Source of the DNA: Demequina sp. NBRC 110057
GTDB taxonomy: Bacteria > Actinomycetota > Actinomycetes > Actinomycetales > Demequinaceae
Length of the DNA stretch: 64,000 nt
Assembly (NCBI RefSeq): GCF_002090175.1
Contig: NZ_BBRN01000003.1
Coordinates: 682,001 to 746,000 of the forward strand
Direction of reading: 5' to 3'
Each line of letters opens with the position of its first letter. Position 1 is the stretch's first letter. This document shows positions 47,149 through 56,859 of the stretch, piece by piece. The position numbers and the translations under genes are program-made. Under the pieces are notes generated by a model, which was not told where the DNA came from, ran no database searches, and was given only the letters and a program-made list of their open reading frames with translations.

Positions 47149-47439
47149 ATGTCCGAGCACGAGACCCACGATCAGCACCCCCACGAGCACGGCGAGGACT
47201 GCGGGCACGCCGCCGTCGCCCACGACGGGCACACCGACTACGTCCACGACGGCCACGTCCATCACCCGCACGGCGACCACGTCGACGAGCACACGGGAGT
47301 GCACGCCGTCGCTGAGTCACACGCGCACGAGCACGGCACCGACTGCGGCCACGAGGCAGTCGCGCACGAGGGCCACACGGACTACGTCCACGACGGCCAC
47401 CACCACGCGGCGCACGGCGACCACTACGACGAGCACTAA
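47149..47439 (+). CDS. Histidine-rich, internally duplicated small protein
   Basis: This 96-residue protein contains 29 His. It consists of two 37-residue repeats (residues 12-48 and 60-96) that agree at about 30 positions. Each has HEHG-x-DCGH, VAH-x-GHTDYVHDGH and HGDH-x-DEH. It has no signal peptide and only one Cys per repeat. The composition implies binding of zinc, nickel or another divalent metal in the cytoplasm, perhaps as a store or chaperone. GAGGAGG precedes the ATG at 47149. It sits between two near-identical terminators, so it is an isolated unit. No metal transporter gene is adjacent. Confidence 0.8.
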   Translation: MSEHETHDQHPHEHGEDCGHAAVAHDGHTDYVHDGHVHHPHGDHVDEHTGVHAVAESHAHEHGTDCGHEAVAHEGHTDYVHDGHHHAAHGDHYDEH

Positions 47440-47455
47440 CCCGCCCGACGACAGG

Positions 47456-47496
47456 CGAGGGGCCGATGCCGTGGTCGCCACGGCATCGGCCCCTCG
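47456..47496. terminator. Bidirectional terminator with an inverted GGCCGATGC pair
   Basis: Perfect 19-base arms (47456-47474, 47478-47496) have a TCG spacer. They contain the words at 47461-47469 and 47483-47491. It ends both the histidine-rich gene and the convergent ABC exporter operon, whose last stop codon is nine bases away. Confidence 0.88.
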
Positions 47497-47504
47497 TCGT
47501 CGAC

Positions 47505-48680
47505 TCAGCGGCGCGCGAGCGCGTCGCGCAGCTTCATCCGCCCGCCGGTGTTGAGCACGGCGCCGGCGTAGACGCGGCCGGCGACCCAGACGAGGGCCGG
47601 GATCGCGGCGACGCACAGCCCGATGGCGAGCGCAATCTCCCACGGGGCGATGGCCCCGAAGGCGGCGCGCATGGGCACCATGAACGGCGCGAAGAACGGC
47701 ACCTGGGTGAGGATGGACGTGAGGGGGCCGTCGGGGTCGCTCGGCACCAGGTAGATCGCCAGGTACAGCGGCACCATCATGAGCAGCATCATCGGCGTGG
47801 TCACCGCGCCGATGTCCTCCTGGCGCGACACGAGCGCCGCGAGCCCGCCGAAGAACACGGTGAACAGCGCGAAGCCCAGCACGAACCAGATGCTGAAGTT
47901 GGTCAGCAGCGCCCCGACCCCGATGGACAGGTCGCCCAGCAGCCCCAGGTACCAGGACGCGAACAGCAGCGGCACGATCATCGCGGCCGCCTGAACCAGG
48001 GCGTAGAGGCCGACGCCCAGCACCTTGCCGCCCAGCAGCGTCGCGGGCTTCACGGTCGCGAGCAGGATCTCGACCACGCGCGAGGACTTCTCCTCGACGA
48101 CGCCCATCATGATGACCGACGAGCTCTGGATGAGCACGAAGAACAGGATCAGGATCACCGCGAAGCCGGCGAAGAACTCGCCCGAGTCGAAGCTAGAGCC
48201 GCCGTCGCCGAGCGTCTCGACGGTGGGAGCGGATGCCGCGAGCGCTGTCGACACCTCCGCGGGGTCGCCGCCGAGCGCGGTGACCTGAGCGTCGAGCACG
48301 GCGGCCTGGGTGGCGGCCTGCAGGATGCCGGTCAGGGTGTCGTCGCCGTCCTCGACGTAGAGCGTGGGCGACTCGACGGGCCCCAAGATGAGGCCCGCGA
48401 CGTCCTCGCCGAGCGCGGGCTCGGCCGGGGCGTCGGCCTCCTCGAAGGCATAGTCGGCGTCCTGCGCCTCGGCAGTGGCCTCGAGGTAGGGAACGAGGTC
48501 GGCGGCGGTCGCGGTGTCGACCTGCACCAGGGACGGCTCTCCGTCGTCGGCGAGGAACGGCTTCGCGACGATCGCGCCCACCACGATGACGGCGATCATG
48601 ATGCCGGACGAGATCAGGCTCGCCTTGGAAAGGGTGCGCACGCGGAACTCGCGCCGCGCGATCAGCCACAGGGTGCTCAT
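47505..48680 (-). CDS. ABC-2 type exporter permease (NatB-like)
   Basis: This 391-residue protein has a first membrane segment near residues 20-40 and a large extracytoplasmic domain to about residue 170. A cluster of five to six C-terminal segments follows, with MMGVVEEKSSRVVEILLATVKP, the cytoplasmic hallmark of the NatB/ABC-2 family. It pairs with the ATPase gene upstream (ATGA overlap). Such systems export sodium, lipids, drugs or peptides; the substrate here is unknown. The ATG at 48680 (MSTLWLIARREF) is the standard family start. Confidence 0.92.
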   Translation of the reverse strand: MSTLWLIARREFRVRTLSKASLISSGIMIAVIVVGAIVAKPFLADDGEPSLVQVDTATAADLVPYLEATAEAQDADYAFEEADAPAEPALGEDVAGLILGPVESPTLYVEDGDDTLTGILQAATQAAVLDAQVTALGGDPAEVSTALAASAPTVETLGDGGSSFDSGEFFAGFAVILILFFVLIQSSSVIMMGVVEEKSSRVVEILLATVKPATLLGGKVLGVGLYALVQAAAMIVPLLFASWYLGLLGDLSIGVGALLTNFSIWFVLGFALFTVFFGGLAALVSRQEDIGAVTTPMMLLMMVPLYLAIYLVPSDPDGPLTSILTQVPFFAPFMVPMRAAFGAIAPWEIALAIGLCVAAIPALVWVAGRVYAGAVLNTGGRMKLRDALARR

Positions 48681-49582
48681 GCCGCCTCCTCGGTCTCGCT
48701 CACCACGTCTTGGAACAGTTCGGTCAGGCTGGGGCGCACGGGGGCGAAGGACGTCACCGTGCCGGCGCCGACGGCCGATGCGAGGGCCGCCTGGGCGGCC
48801 TCGGCCGAGGCAGCCTCCACCCGCCACACGCCCGGGCCGGCCTGCGTCACCGAGGCGCCGGGGGCATCGGCCGTCCACCCCGCGGGAAGCGTGCCCGCGA
48901 GCTCCCACTGGGGACGGTCGGTGGCGCGCAACTCGTCGATGGTTCCCTGGGCGACCATGCGGCCCGAGCGGACGATTCCCACGCGGTCACACAGCCGCTC
49001 GACGAGCTCGAGCTGGTGGGAGGAGAAGATGACGGGGACGCCGGCGGCTGCGCGATCGCGCAGCACCTCGCTCATGACTCCCACCGCGACGGGGTCGAGC
49101 CCGGAGAAGGGCTCGTCGAGGACAAGGATCTCGGGCCCGTGCACGAGAGCGGAGGCGAGTTGGACGCGCTGCTGGTTGCCCAGCGACAGCTTGTCGACCT
49201 CGTCGCCGCGGCGTTGTTCGACGCCGAGCACCTCGGTCCAGTGCTCCATCGCGGCGGTCGCGTCGCGCTCGGACAAGCCGTGCAGGCGCGCGAGGTAGGT
49301 CAGCTGCTCCCCCACCTTCATGCGCGGGTACAGGCCGCGCTCCTCGGGCATGTAGCCGATGCGGCGGCGCACCTCGAGGTCGACGGGCTTGCCGTCCCAC
49401 GAGACGGTGCCGGCGTCGGGGCGCAGGACGCCGAGGATGATGCGCATGGTGGTCGTCTTGCCCGCGCCGTTGGAGCCGACGAAGCCGAACAACTCGCCTC
49501 CGGCCACGCTGAACGACACGTCGTCGAGGGCGCGCAGGCTGCCGTACGACTTGGACAGATGGTCAAGATGGAGGTCGGGCAC
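48677..49582 (-). CDS. ABC exporter ATP-binding protein (NatA-like)
   Basis: This 301-residue protein has a single ABC cassette: Walker A GSNGAGKTTTM, a signature in the variant form LSLGNQQRV, and Walker B ILVLDEPFSGLDP with an H-loop SSHQ. The C-terminal 90 residues form an accessory domain found in ATPases of ABC-2 exporters. The signature has Leu instead of Gly at its third position (SLGNQ rather than SGGQQ), a change common in the NatA group. The GTG at 49582 has AGGAG seven bases upstream. It is coupled to the permease. Confidence 0.94.
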   Translation of the reverse strand: MPDLHLDHLSKSYGSLRALDDVSFSVAGGELFGFVGSNGAGKTTTMRIILGVLRPDAGTVSWDGKPVDLEVRRRIGYMPEERGLYPRMKVGEQLTYLARLHGLSERDATAAMEHWTEVLGVEQRRGDEVDKLSLGNQQRVQLASALVHGPEILVLDEPFSGLDPVAVGVMSEVLRDRAAAGVPVIFSSHQLELVERLCDRVGIVRSGRMVAQGTIDELRATDRPQWELAGTLPAGWTADAPGASVTQAGPGVWRVEAASAEAAQAALASAVGAGTVTSFAPVRPSLTELFQDVVSETEEAA

Positions 49583-49788
49583 TCGGGTCTCCTGGTGAGG
49601 GGGTCGAGGGACCACCAGAGCCTAACCAGGGCAAACGGGACGTGTCGTCATCCGCGGGGAGGATGTGCTCGACCGCCCTCCCCCTGCCTACCCCTGCCTG
49701 CCCCCCTCTCCTGCCGCAAATGGCCGCATGTGCGGCTCGAAGACGCGCGACGCGCCGCACAACAGGCCACCAGGAGAGGGGCGACCGG

Positions 49789-50388
49789 TCACACGGCGGA
49801 CGCGAGCTCGCGGTCACCTTCGGCCTCGCGCCCGAAGATGACCTTGAAGATCGGGTAGAAGACGAGGACGGAGATGCCCGCGTTGATCAGCATGGTGGTG
49901 ACGTCGCCGAGGGTCTCGCCTGTCGCGCCGAGGCCCCACGTGTCGATGAACAGGTCGTAGATCGGCGTCTTGTAGAAGCCCTGGGCCACGGCGGCGACGA
50001 AGGTAATCACCACGTACGCGAGCACGTACCAGGCGGCGGCGCGCCACGGGTTGGTGTTGGACTTGAAGGTCACGTTGCGCTGCAGGAAGAAGTTGATGGT
50101 CTGCGCGACGGCGATCGTGAGCTGCACCGCGAGGAAGTAGGCGAGTCCGCCGCCGCCGTCGGGCAGCGCCCCCGCCGGGTAGTCGAAGACGAACGTGTCG
50201 CCGATCGGCATGACCTGCACCGAGACGTCGACAAGCTCGGTGCCGTTGAACCACGACTTCAGCACGGGCATGAGCGCCAGCTGGAGCACGGTCATCGCGG
50301 TATTGACGCCCATGAAGACGATGAACTGGGCGGTTTCGGGGCGGCGCTCGGCGAACCGCGACCAGGGACGCAGGAGTGCGGGGATCAC
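49789..50388 (-). CDS. GtrA-like membrane protein
   Basis: This 199-residue protein has four hydrophobic segments (about residues 20-42, 85-103, 118-138, 165-185) and a pattern like the GtrA family (QFIVFMGVNTAMT, INFFLQRNVTFKS). GtrA-type proteins are thought to move lipid-linked sugars across the membrane for cell-wall glycosylation. The 40-residue external loop between the first two segments is longer than in typical members. It starts at GTG 50388. There is no glycosyltransferase next to it, so the pathway is not evident. Confidence 0.75.
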   Translation of the reverse strand: MIPALLRPWSRFAERRPETAQFIVFMGVNTAMTVLQLALMPVLKSWFNGTELVDVSVQVMPIGDTFVFDYPAGALPDGGGGLAYFLAVQLTIAVAQTINFFLQRNVTFKSNTNPWRAAAWYVLAYVVITFVAAVAQGFYKTPIYDLFIDTWGLGATGETLGDVTTMLINAGISVLVFYPIFKVIFGREAEGDRELASAV

Positions 50389-50485
50389 GGCGGCCAGCGT
50401 AGGAGCGTGGCCGACGCGCGGGTGCCGTCATCGCATGACCTGTCGCGACGGCGGCATCACCTGCCGCGCGTCACCGGGGACAACG

Positions 50486-50534
50486 CAGGCGTGGGGCCGA
50501 TGCGGTGGTCACCACCGCATCGGCCCCACGCCTG
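50486..50534. terminator. Terminator of guaB3 with an inverted GGCCGATGC pair
   Basis: Perfect 24-base arms (50486-50509 and 50511-50534) are separated by one base, the longest perfect dyad in the window. The words lie at 50495-50503 and 50517-50525. It lies ten bases after the guaB3 stop codon. Confidence 0.88.
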
Positions 50535-50544
50535 GGTCACGCGA

Positions 50545-51669
50545 TCAGGAGGGGTGGTACGGCGAGACGACCACGTCGATGCGCTGGAACTCCTTGAGGT
50601 CCGAGTAGCCGGTCGTGGCCATCGAGCGACGCAGCGCGCCCATGATGTTGGTGGTGCCGTCGGCGAGGTGACCGGGGCCGTGCAGGATCTCCTCGAGCGG
50701 AGCGACGGTGCCCACCTCGACGCGCTCGCCGCGCGGAAGCTCGGAGTGGTACGCCTCCTGGCCCCAGTGGTAGCCGCGGCCGGGAGCCTCCTCGGAGCGG
50801 GCGAGGGCGGCGCCGAGCATGACGGCGTCCGCGCCACACGCGAACGCCTTCACGAGGTCGCCCGAGCGGCCAAGGCCGCCGTCGGCGATGACGTGCACGT
50901 AGCGGCCGCCGGACTCGTCGAGGTAGTCGCGGCGCGCCGCGGCGACGTCCGACACGGCGGTCGCCATGGGCGCGTGGATGCCGAGCGTCGTGCGCGTGCG
51001 CTGCGCGGATCCGCCGCCGAAGCCCACCAGCACGCCGGCCGCGCCGGTGCGCATGAGGTGAAGTCCGGCCTGGTAAGTCGAGGCGCCACCGACGATGACG
51101 GGAACGTCGAGGTCGTAGATGAACTTCTTGAGGTTGAGGGGCTCGACCTCGGGCGACACGTGCTCGGCAGACACGGTGGTGCCGCGGATGACGAACAGGT
51201 CGACGCCGGCCTTCAGGACCGTCTCGTAGTGCTCCTGGGTGCGCTGCGGGCTGAGCGCGCCCGCGACGGTGACGTCGGCGGCGCGAATCTCGCGCAGGCG
51301 CTCGGCGATCAGCTCGCCCTTGACCGGCTCGCGGTAGATCTCCTGCATGCGCGCGGTCGCGGCGAGGCCGTCCAGCTGCGCGATCTCCTCGAACAGCGAC
51401 GTCGGGTCCTCGTAACGCGTCCACAGGCCCTCGAGGTCCAGGACGCCGAGCCCGCCGAGGCGGCCAAGGGCGATCGCTGTCGCGGGGCTCATCACGGAGT
51501 CCATGGGTGCGGCGATCACCGGGATGTCGAACTGGAAGGCATCGATCTGCCAGTTCAGCGACACCTGCTGCGGGTCGCGCGTGCGGCGCGAGGGCACCAC
51601 CGCGATGTCATCGAAGGAGTAGGCGCGGCGCCCACGCTTGCCGCGTCCGATCTCGGTCTCGTAGCTCAC
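50545..51669 (-). CDS. guaB3: GuaB3 family IMP dehydrogenase-related protein
   Basis: This 374-residue TIM-barrel protein has no CBS domains. It is the shorter actinobacterial IMPDH paralogue usually called GuaB3, beginning YETEIGRGKRGRRAY. IPVIAAPMDSVMSP and ADGGLGRSGDLVKAFACGADAVMLG are the barrel landmarks. The catalytic-loop segment reads FVIRGTTVSAEH and lacks the usual GICTT Cys motif of true IMPDH. Its activity is therefore uncertain, and published views of this subfamily vary. It is separate from guaB by about 3 kb rather than adjacent, as it is in many relatives. Confidence 0.93.
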   Translation of the reverse strand: MSYETEIGRGKRGRRAYSFDDIAVVPSRRTRDPQQVSLNWQIDAFQFDIPVIAAPMDSVMSPATAIALGRLGGLGVLDLEGLWTRYEDPTSLFEEIAQLDGLAATARMQEIYREPVKGELIAERLREIRAADVTVAGALSPQRTQEHYETVLKAGVDLFVIRGTTVSAEHVSPEVEPLNLKKFIYDLDVPVIVGGASTYQAGLHLMRTGAAGVLVGFGGGSAQRTRTTLGIHAPMATAVSDVAAARRDYLDESGGRYVHVIADGGLGRSGDLVKAFACGADAVMLGAALARSEEAPGRGYHWGQEAYHSELPRGERVEVGTVAPLEEILHGPGHLADGTTNIMGALRRSMATTGYSDLKEFQRIDVVVSPYHPS

Positions 51670-51777
51670 CGCCCCAGCCTATCGGGCGCGGGCGGCCGCC
51701 GTGCCGGTGGGTGTCCCACGCGGGGCCGATGCGCGGCGCGGGCGGGCGATGTCGGCGCCCCGTGGGAGAGTGTCACC

Positions 51778-52485
51778 ATGAGCTGGCTCGACGAGACCAT
51801 GGTGGGATTCGACACCGAGACGACAGGGGTGTCCACGGCGCACGACCGCATCGTGACCGCCGCCATCCTCACCCGCACCGGCGGCGAGACCACCACGCGC
51901 ACGTGGCTCATCGACCCCGGCGTCGAGATCCCGGCGCGCGCCACCGAGGTGCACGGCATCACCACCGAGCACGCCAGGGAGCACGGGGTGCAGCCCTCGA
52001 CGGCGCTCGACGAGATCGCCGCGATCCTCGCCGCCGCCATGGGTGCGGGGTTCCCGCTGGTCGCCTTCAACGCGCAGTTCGACCTCTCCATCCTCGAGAG
52101 CGAGCTCGCGCGCCACGGCCTACCGTCCCTCGCGTCGCGCCTGCCGGGCGGCGAGGTCGCCCCCGTGGTCGACCCGCTCGTGCTCGACCGCCACCTCGAC
52201 CGCTACCGCCGCGGCCCCCGCAAGCTCATCAACATGTGCGAGCACTACGGCGTCGCCGTGGTCGCCGACGACCTTCACGCGGCCGATGCGGACGTGGCAG
52301 CCACGCTCGACCTCCTTCCCGCGATGGCAGCGAGGCACCGCGCGCTCGGCACCGTCGAGCTCGCCGACCTTCAGGGTCAGCAGGTCGAGGCGCACCGCGT
52401 CTGGGCCACGGAGTTCGCGTCCTGGCTGCGCTCGAAGGGCCGCACCGACGACCTTCCGCGACCCGAGTGGCCGGTGTGCGTCTGA
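51778..52485 (+). CDS. DEDDh-type 3'-5' exonuclease (DNA polymerase III epsilon-like)
   Basis: This 235-residue protein has the Exo I motif VGFDTETTG, Exo II FNAQFDLSILE and a C-terminal Exo III-like HAADADVAA, the acidic cluster of DnaQ-like exonucleases. It would trim DNA or RNA 3' ends, in proofreading or RNA turnover. It is a stand-alone protein with no BRCT or nuclease fusion. GGGAGAG precedes the ATG at 51778. It is co-directional with gdhA 50 bases downstream, but functional linkage is doubtful. Confidence 0.88.
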   Translation: MSWLDETMVGFDTETTGVSTAHDRIVTAAILTRTGGETTTRTWLIDPGVEIPARATEVHGITTEHAREHGVQPSTALDEIAAILAAAMGAGFPLVAFNAQFDLSILESELARHGLPSLASRLPGGEVAPVVDPLVLDRHLDRYRRGPRKLINMCEHYGVAVVADDLHAADADVAATLDLLPAMAARHRALGTVELADLQGQQVEAHRVWATEFASWLRSKGRTDDLPRPEWPVCV

Positions 52486-52535
52486 CGGGTTCCGCCCGGG
52501 GCTAGAGTCGGAAGGGACTCAACGAGGAGGCCCGG

Positions 52536-53810
52536 ATGAACCCATCCATCAGCGCCGAGGCGACCCTGACCCGGGGTCCGCTCGACGACGCGAAGGCACA
52601 GCTCGCCCAGGCAGTGGCGCAGCTCGACGTGAGCGAGGGCGTTCACCGCATGCTCGCCACGTCCCGCAGGGAAATGGCGGTCGCGGTGCCGCTGCGGCGC
52701 GACGACGGCTCGATCGCCGTCTACGAGGGATTCCGCGTCCAACATAATTTCTCGCGCGGGCCCGCCAAGGGCGGCCTGCGCTTCTCCACCGCCGTGGATC
52801 TCGACGAGGTGCGCGCGCTCGCCATGTGGATGACCTGGAAGTGCGCGCTCGTCGACGTCCCCTACGGGGGCGCGAAGGGCGGCGTGGCCATCGAGCCGCG
52901 CGATCACTCGGTCGGCGAACTGGAGCGCGTCACGCGGCGCTACACGTCCGAGATCCTGCCGATCATCGGCCCCGACATGGACATCCCGGCGCCGGACATC
53001 GGCACCGACGAGCGCACCATGGCGTGGATCATGGACACCTACTCGGCGTCCAAGGGGCACACCGTCCCCGGCGTGGTCACCGGTAAGCCGATCGCGCTCG
53101 GCGGCTCGCTCGGCCGCGCGAGCGCCACCTCCCGCGGCGTCGCTCACGTGGCCCTGCTCGCCATGGCGAGCAGGGGGCTCGAGCCGGCGCGAGCATCGGC
53201 CGCCGTCCAGGGCTTCGGCAAGGTGGGCCGCGACGCCGCCCGGTTCCTGCAGGAGGCGGGCGTCACCGTGGTCGCGGTGTCCGACGTCGACGGGGCCGTC
53301 GTCAACGAGGGCGGCCTCGACGTCATGCGGCTCGCGGCCCACGTGGATACGACGGGATCGGTGCGCGGCTTCGACGGCGCCGACGAGCTGGACCGCGATG
53401 CGCTGCTCACCCTCGACGTCGACGTACTGGTGCCCGCGGCCCTCGAGGGTGTGATCACCGAGGACAACGCCCCGGACGTGAAGGCGTCGATCGTGGTCGA
53501 GGGCGCGAACGGCCCCACCACCCAGGCGGCCGACGAGATCCTCACGGACAGGGACGTGCTGGTGGTGCCGGACATCCTTGCCAATGCCGGCGGCGTGATC
53601 GTGTCCTACTTCGAGTGGGTGCAGTCGAACCAGGCCTATCAGTGGCGCGAGTCCGAGGTGAACGAGCGGCTCGGGGAGCGCATGACGAACGCCTGGCACG
53701 CCGTGGTGGAGCATGCGGGGGTCCACGGGACCACGTACCGCGAGGCGGCGACGGCTTTGGCGGTCAAGCGCGTCATCGAGGCGCATGACCTGCGCGGCCT
53801 CTACCCCTGA
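52536..53810 (+). CDS. gdhA: Glutamate dehydrogenase (Glu/Leu/Phe/Val DH family)
   Basis: This 424-residue enzyme reversibly deaminates glutamate to 2-oxoglutarate and ammonia. The substrate-binding Lys lies in GPAKGGLRF, and the catalytic Lys in PYGGAKGGV. The nucleotide-binding domain has VQGFGKVGRDAARFL. Length matches the hexameric small GDH class (GudB/RocG-like) rather than the 450-residue GdhA class, so the symbol is approximate. AGGAGG lies upstream of the ATG. A long nested hairpin structure follows the stop. Confidence 0.93.
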   Translation: MNPSISAEATLTRGPLDDAKAQLAQAVAQLDVSEGVHRMLATSRREMAVAVPLRRDDGSIAVYEGFRVQHNFSRGPAKGGLRFSTAVDLDEVRALAMWMTWKCALVDVPYGGAKGGVAIEPRDHSVGELERVTRRYTSEILPIIGPDMDIPAPDIGTDERTMAWIMDTYSASKGHTVPGVVTGKPIALGGSLGRASATSRGVAHVALLAMASRGLEPARASAAVQGFGKVGRDAARFLQEAGVTVVAVSDVDGAVVNEGGLDVMRLAAHVDTTGSVRGFDGADELDRDALLTLDVDVLVPAALEGVITEDNAPDVKASIVVEGANGPTTQAADEILTDRDVLVVPDILANAGGVIVSYFEWVQSNQAYQWRESEVNERLGERMTNAWHAVVEHAGVHGTTYREAATALAVKRVIEAHDLRGLYP

Positions 53811-53826
53811 TCCCTGCGCCATCCGC

Positions 53827-53936
53827 CGCGTACCGCTCACCACACACGTGGGACCGATGTGACAGGTGGGGCCACGGTGCATGCACACGGGCCACACGAG
53901 CCCCACGCGTCACTGCCGTGTGTTGAGCGGTACGCG
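53827..53936. other. 110-base nested inverted-repeat structure between gdhA and a TauE-type gene
   Basis: Four nested dyads share one axis. Outermost arms CGCGTACCGCTCA (53827-53839) and complement (53924-53936) are extended inward by ACACACG pairs (53842-53848 with 53917-53923). Next come GTGAC/GTCAC (53859-53863, 53909-53913), then GTGGGGC/GCCCCAC (53866-53872, 53900-53906), and at the apex the palindrome GTGCATGCAC (53877-53886). It fills the gap between convergent genes. It may be a bidirectional terminator, but it is longer and more elaborate than the others in the window; a structured RNA is possible. Confidence 0.65.
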
Positions 53937-53947
53937 CCAGGCGCGGG

Positions 53948-54697
53948 TCAGGCCACGAGCACGCGGACCAGCATCCCCAGCGACATGACGACGATGAGCA
54001 CGCGCAGCACCAGGGGGTTGACCCTGAGCAGCAGGTGAGAGCCAAGGTAGGCGCCGATCAGTTGGCCCACGATCATCACGCCGCCGATGGCCCAGATCAT
54101 CTTTCCTGCCACGGCGAATACCAGGAGCGACGCGATGTTGGTGGCGAAGTTCAGCGTCTTCGCGACCGCGGTCGCGCGCCGCAGCGGCAGCGCGCGCAGG
54201 GCGACCCCCGACAGCGCGAAGAGCGAGCCCGTCCCCGGGCCGAACGCGCCGTCGTACGCCCCGATGACGGGGACCACCGCGCCCTCGTAGGCGCGGTCGG
54301 TGATGCGCGGCGCGGCCGGCGGCTCGTGCGACTTGGGGACGAACAAAAAGTACGCGGCGATGAGCGCGAGCACCACGGGGATGACGACCTCGAGCGCATC
54401 GGTCGAGACGAACAGGATCGCCACGGAGCCCGCGGCCGAACCGAGGAAGGCCCACAGCATCGGCCGCCTGACGTCCACCCATCTCACGCCGTGGCGCCGG
54501 ATCACCTGCGTGGTCGCCATGAAGGTGCCGGCAGTGCCCTGCAGCTTGTTGGTGCCGAGCGCCTGCAGCGGAGGCACCCCAGCCACCAGCAGCGCGGGCA
54601 CGGTGATGAGCCCGCCGCCGCCGGCGAGGGTGTCGAGGCACCCGGCAAGCAGCGCGACGACCCCGAGGATCGCGAGCAGCTGCCAGGTGACCTCCAC
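53948..54697 (-). CDS. TauE/SafE family sulfite/organo-anion permease
   Basis: This 249-residue protein has about eight membrane segments. The duplicated family motif appears as GCLDTLAGGGGLITVPALL in the first half and GAYDGAFGPGTGSLFALSG in the second. Family members export sulfite, sulfoacetate or related anions; the substrate here is unknown. It starts at GTG 54697, three bases after the guaB stop, so it may be read through from guaB. I see no functional link to purine synthesis. Confidence 0.88.
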   Translation of the reverse strand: MEVTWQLLAILGVVALLAGCLDTLAGGGGLITVPALLVAGVPPLQALGTNKLQGTAGTFMATTQVIRRHGVRWVDVRRPMLWAFLGSAAGSVAILFVSTDALEVVIPVVLALIAAYFLFVPKSHEPPAAPRITDRAYEGAVVPVIGAYDGAFGPGTGSLFALSGVALRALPLRRATAVAKTLNFATNIASLLVFAVAGKMIWAIGGVMIVGQLIGAYLGSHLLLRVNPLVLRVLIVVMSLGMLVRVLVA

Positions 54698-54700
54698 CCG

Positions 54701-56221
<1,521 letters not shown>

Positions 56222-56394
56222 CGTGGCACGCACGGACGGGGCGAACGTGCTCCTGGCCGATGCCGGGGCGGGTGACGAGGCGCGGCTCGCCGTCCGCATC
56301 GGCCGCCCTGCGAACACTCGGTGAACGGGACAAATGGGTCTAGCCAAACCCCGTTCTTCCAGGTATGAATGTCTGTAGATGGCGTTTTCGGGCC

Positions 56395-56472
56395 GAGCCC
56401 TCCACCCCTGGCGGTGGGCTCTGGGCCGGTCTGTGTGAACACTGACGGATCGCGACTCAATGACGAGTCGCG
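56395..56472 (+). promoter_or_regulatory. Structured leader upstream of whiB
   Basis: Two hairpins lie in the unusually long (294-base) guaB-whiB gap. One is built on GAGCCC (56395-56400) and GGGCTC (56416-56421), with a short inner stem. The other is a perfect 8-base stem CGCGACTC (56451-56458) with GAGTCGCG (56465-56472), followed by TCTCTTTT. The second, with its T-run 32 bases before the ATG, looks like an attenuator. A possible -10 TATGAA lies at 56374-56379. No leader peptide was identified. Confidence 0.5.
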
Positions 56473-56503
56473 GCGAGTCTCTTTTCGGAGATTGGAGCGC
56501 GCC

Positions 56504-56794
56504 ATGGACTCGGTTGCGAAGCTACCCGCACCGACGCAGGATCAGTGGGAATGGCAGTACGAGGGTGCGTGCCGCGAGGCCGACCCCGACCTCTTCTTCC
56601 ACCCCGAGGGTGAGCGCGGCGCCGCCCGCCGCCGTCGCGCGGAGGCGGCCAAGCAGTACTGCGCCCGCTGCCCCGTCCTGGACATGTGCCGCGAGCGCTC
56701 GCTGGATGCGCGCGAGCCGTTCGGCGTGTGGGGCGGGATGAGCGAGGACGAGCGTCACGCGATGCTCGCCGGCCGCCTCAAGCAGGCGAGCTAG
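56504..56794 (+). CDS. WhiB-family iron-sulfur transcription factor (WhiB3/WhiD-like)
   Basis: This 96-residue protein has the four cluster-binding cysteines at 23, 53, 56 and 62 (C-X29-C-X2-C-X5-C), the GVWGG turn at 74-78, and a short basic C-terminus. The segment DLFFHPEGERG-x-ARRRR is characteristic of the WhiB3/WhiD branch, which senses redox state and influences development or central metabolism with the principal sigma factor. It lacks the AT-hook of WhiB7. The ATG at 56504 follows GGAG at moderate distance. A long structured leader precedes it and a U-tailed terminator follows. Confidence 0.92.
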   Translation: MDSVAKLPAPTQDQWEWQYEGACREADPDLFFHPEGERGAARRRRAEAAKQYCARCPVLDMCRERSLDAREPFGVWGGMSEDERHAMLAGRLKQAS

Positions 56795-56806
56795 ACGACG
56801 CAACGA

Positions 56807-56848
56807 CAGAGGGCCCCCGGACGCGATGTCCGAGGGCCCTCTGTTTTA
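56807..56848 (+). terminator. Terminator between whiB and groES
   Basis: CAGAGGGCCC (56807-56816) pairs with GGGCCCTCTG (56834-56843), with further inner pairing (CGGAC/GTCCG). TTTTA follows on the plus strand. It separates the convergent whiB and groES genes. Confidence 0.92.
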
Positions 56849-56859
56849 CGCGGATGCGA

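Noticed and set aside
56504-56794. WhiB7-type antibiotic-responsive regulator with attenuator
   Set aside because: There is no C-terminal AT-hook, and the FFHPEGERG segment points to the WhiB3/WhiD branch. The leader hairpins are noted separately.
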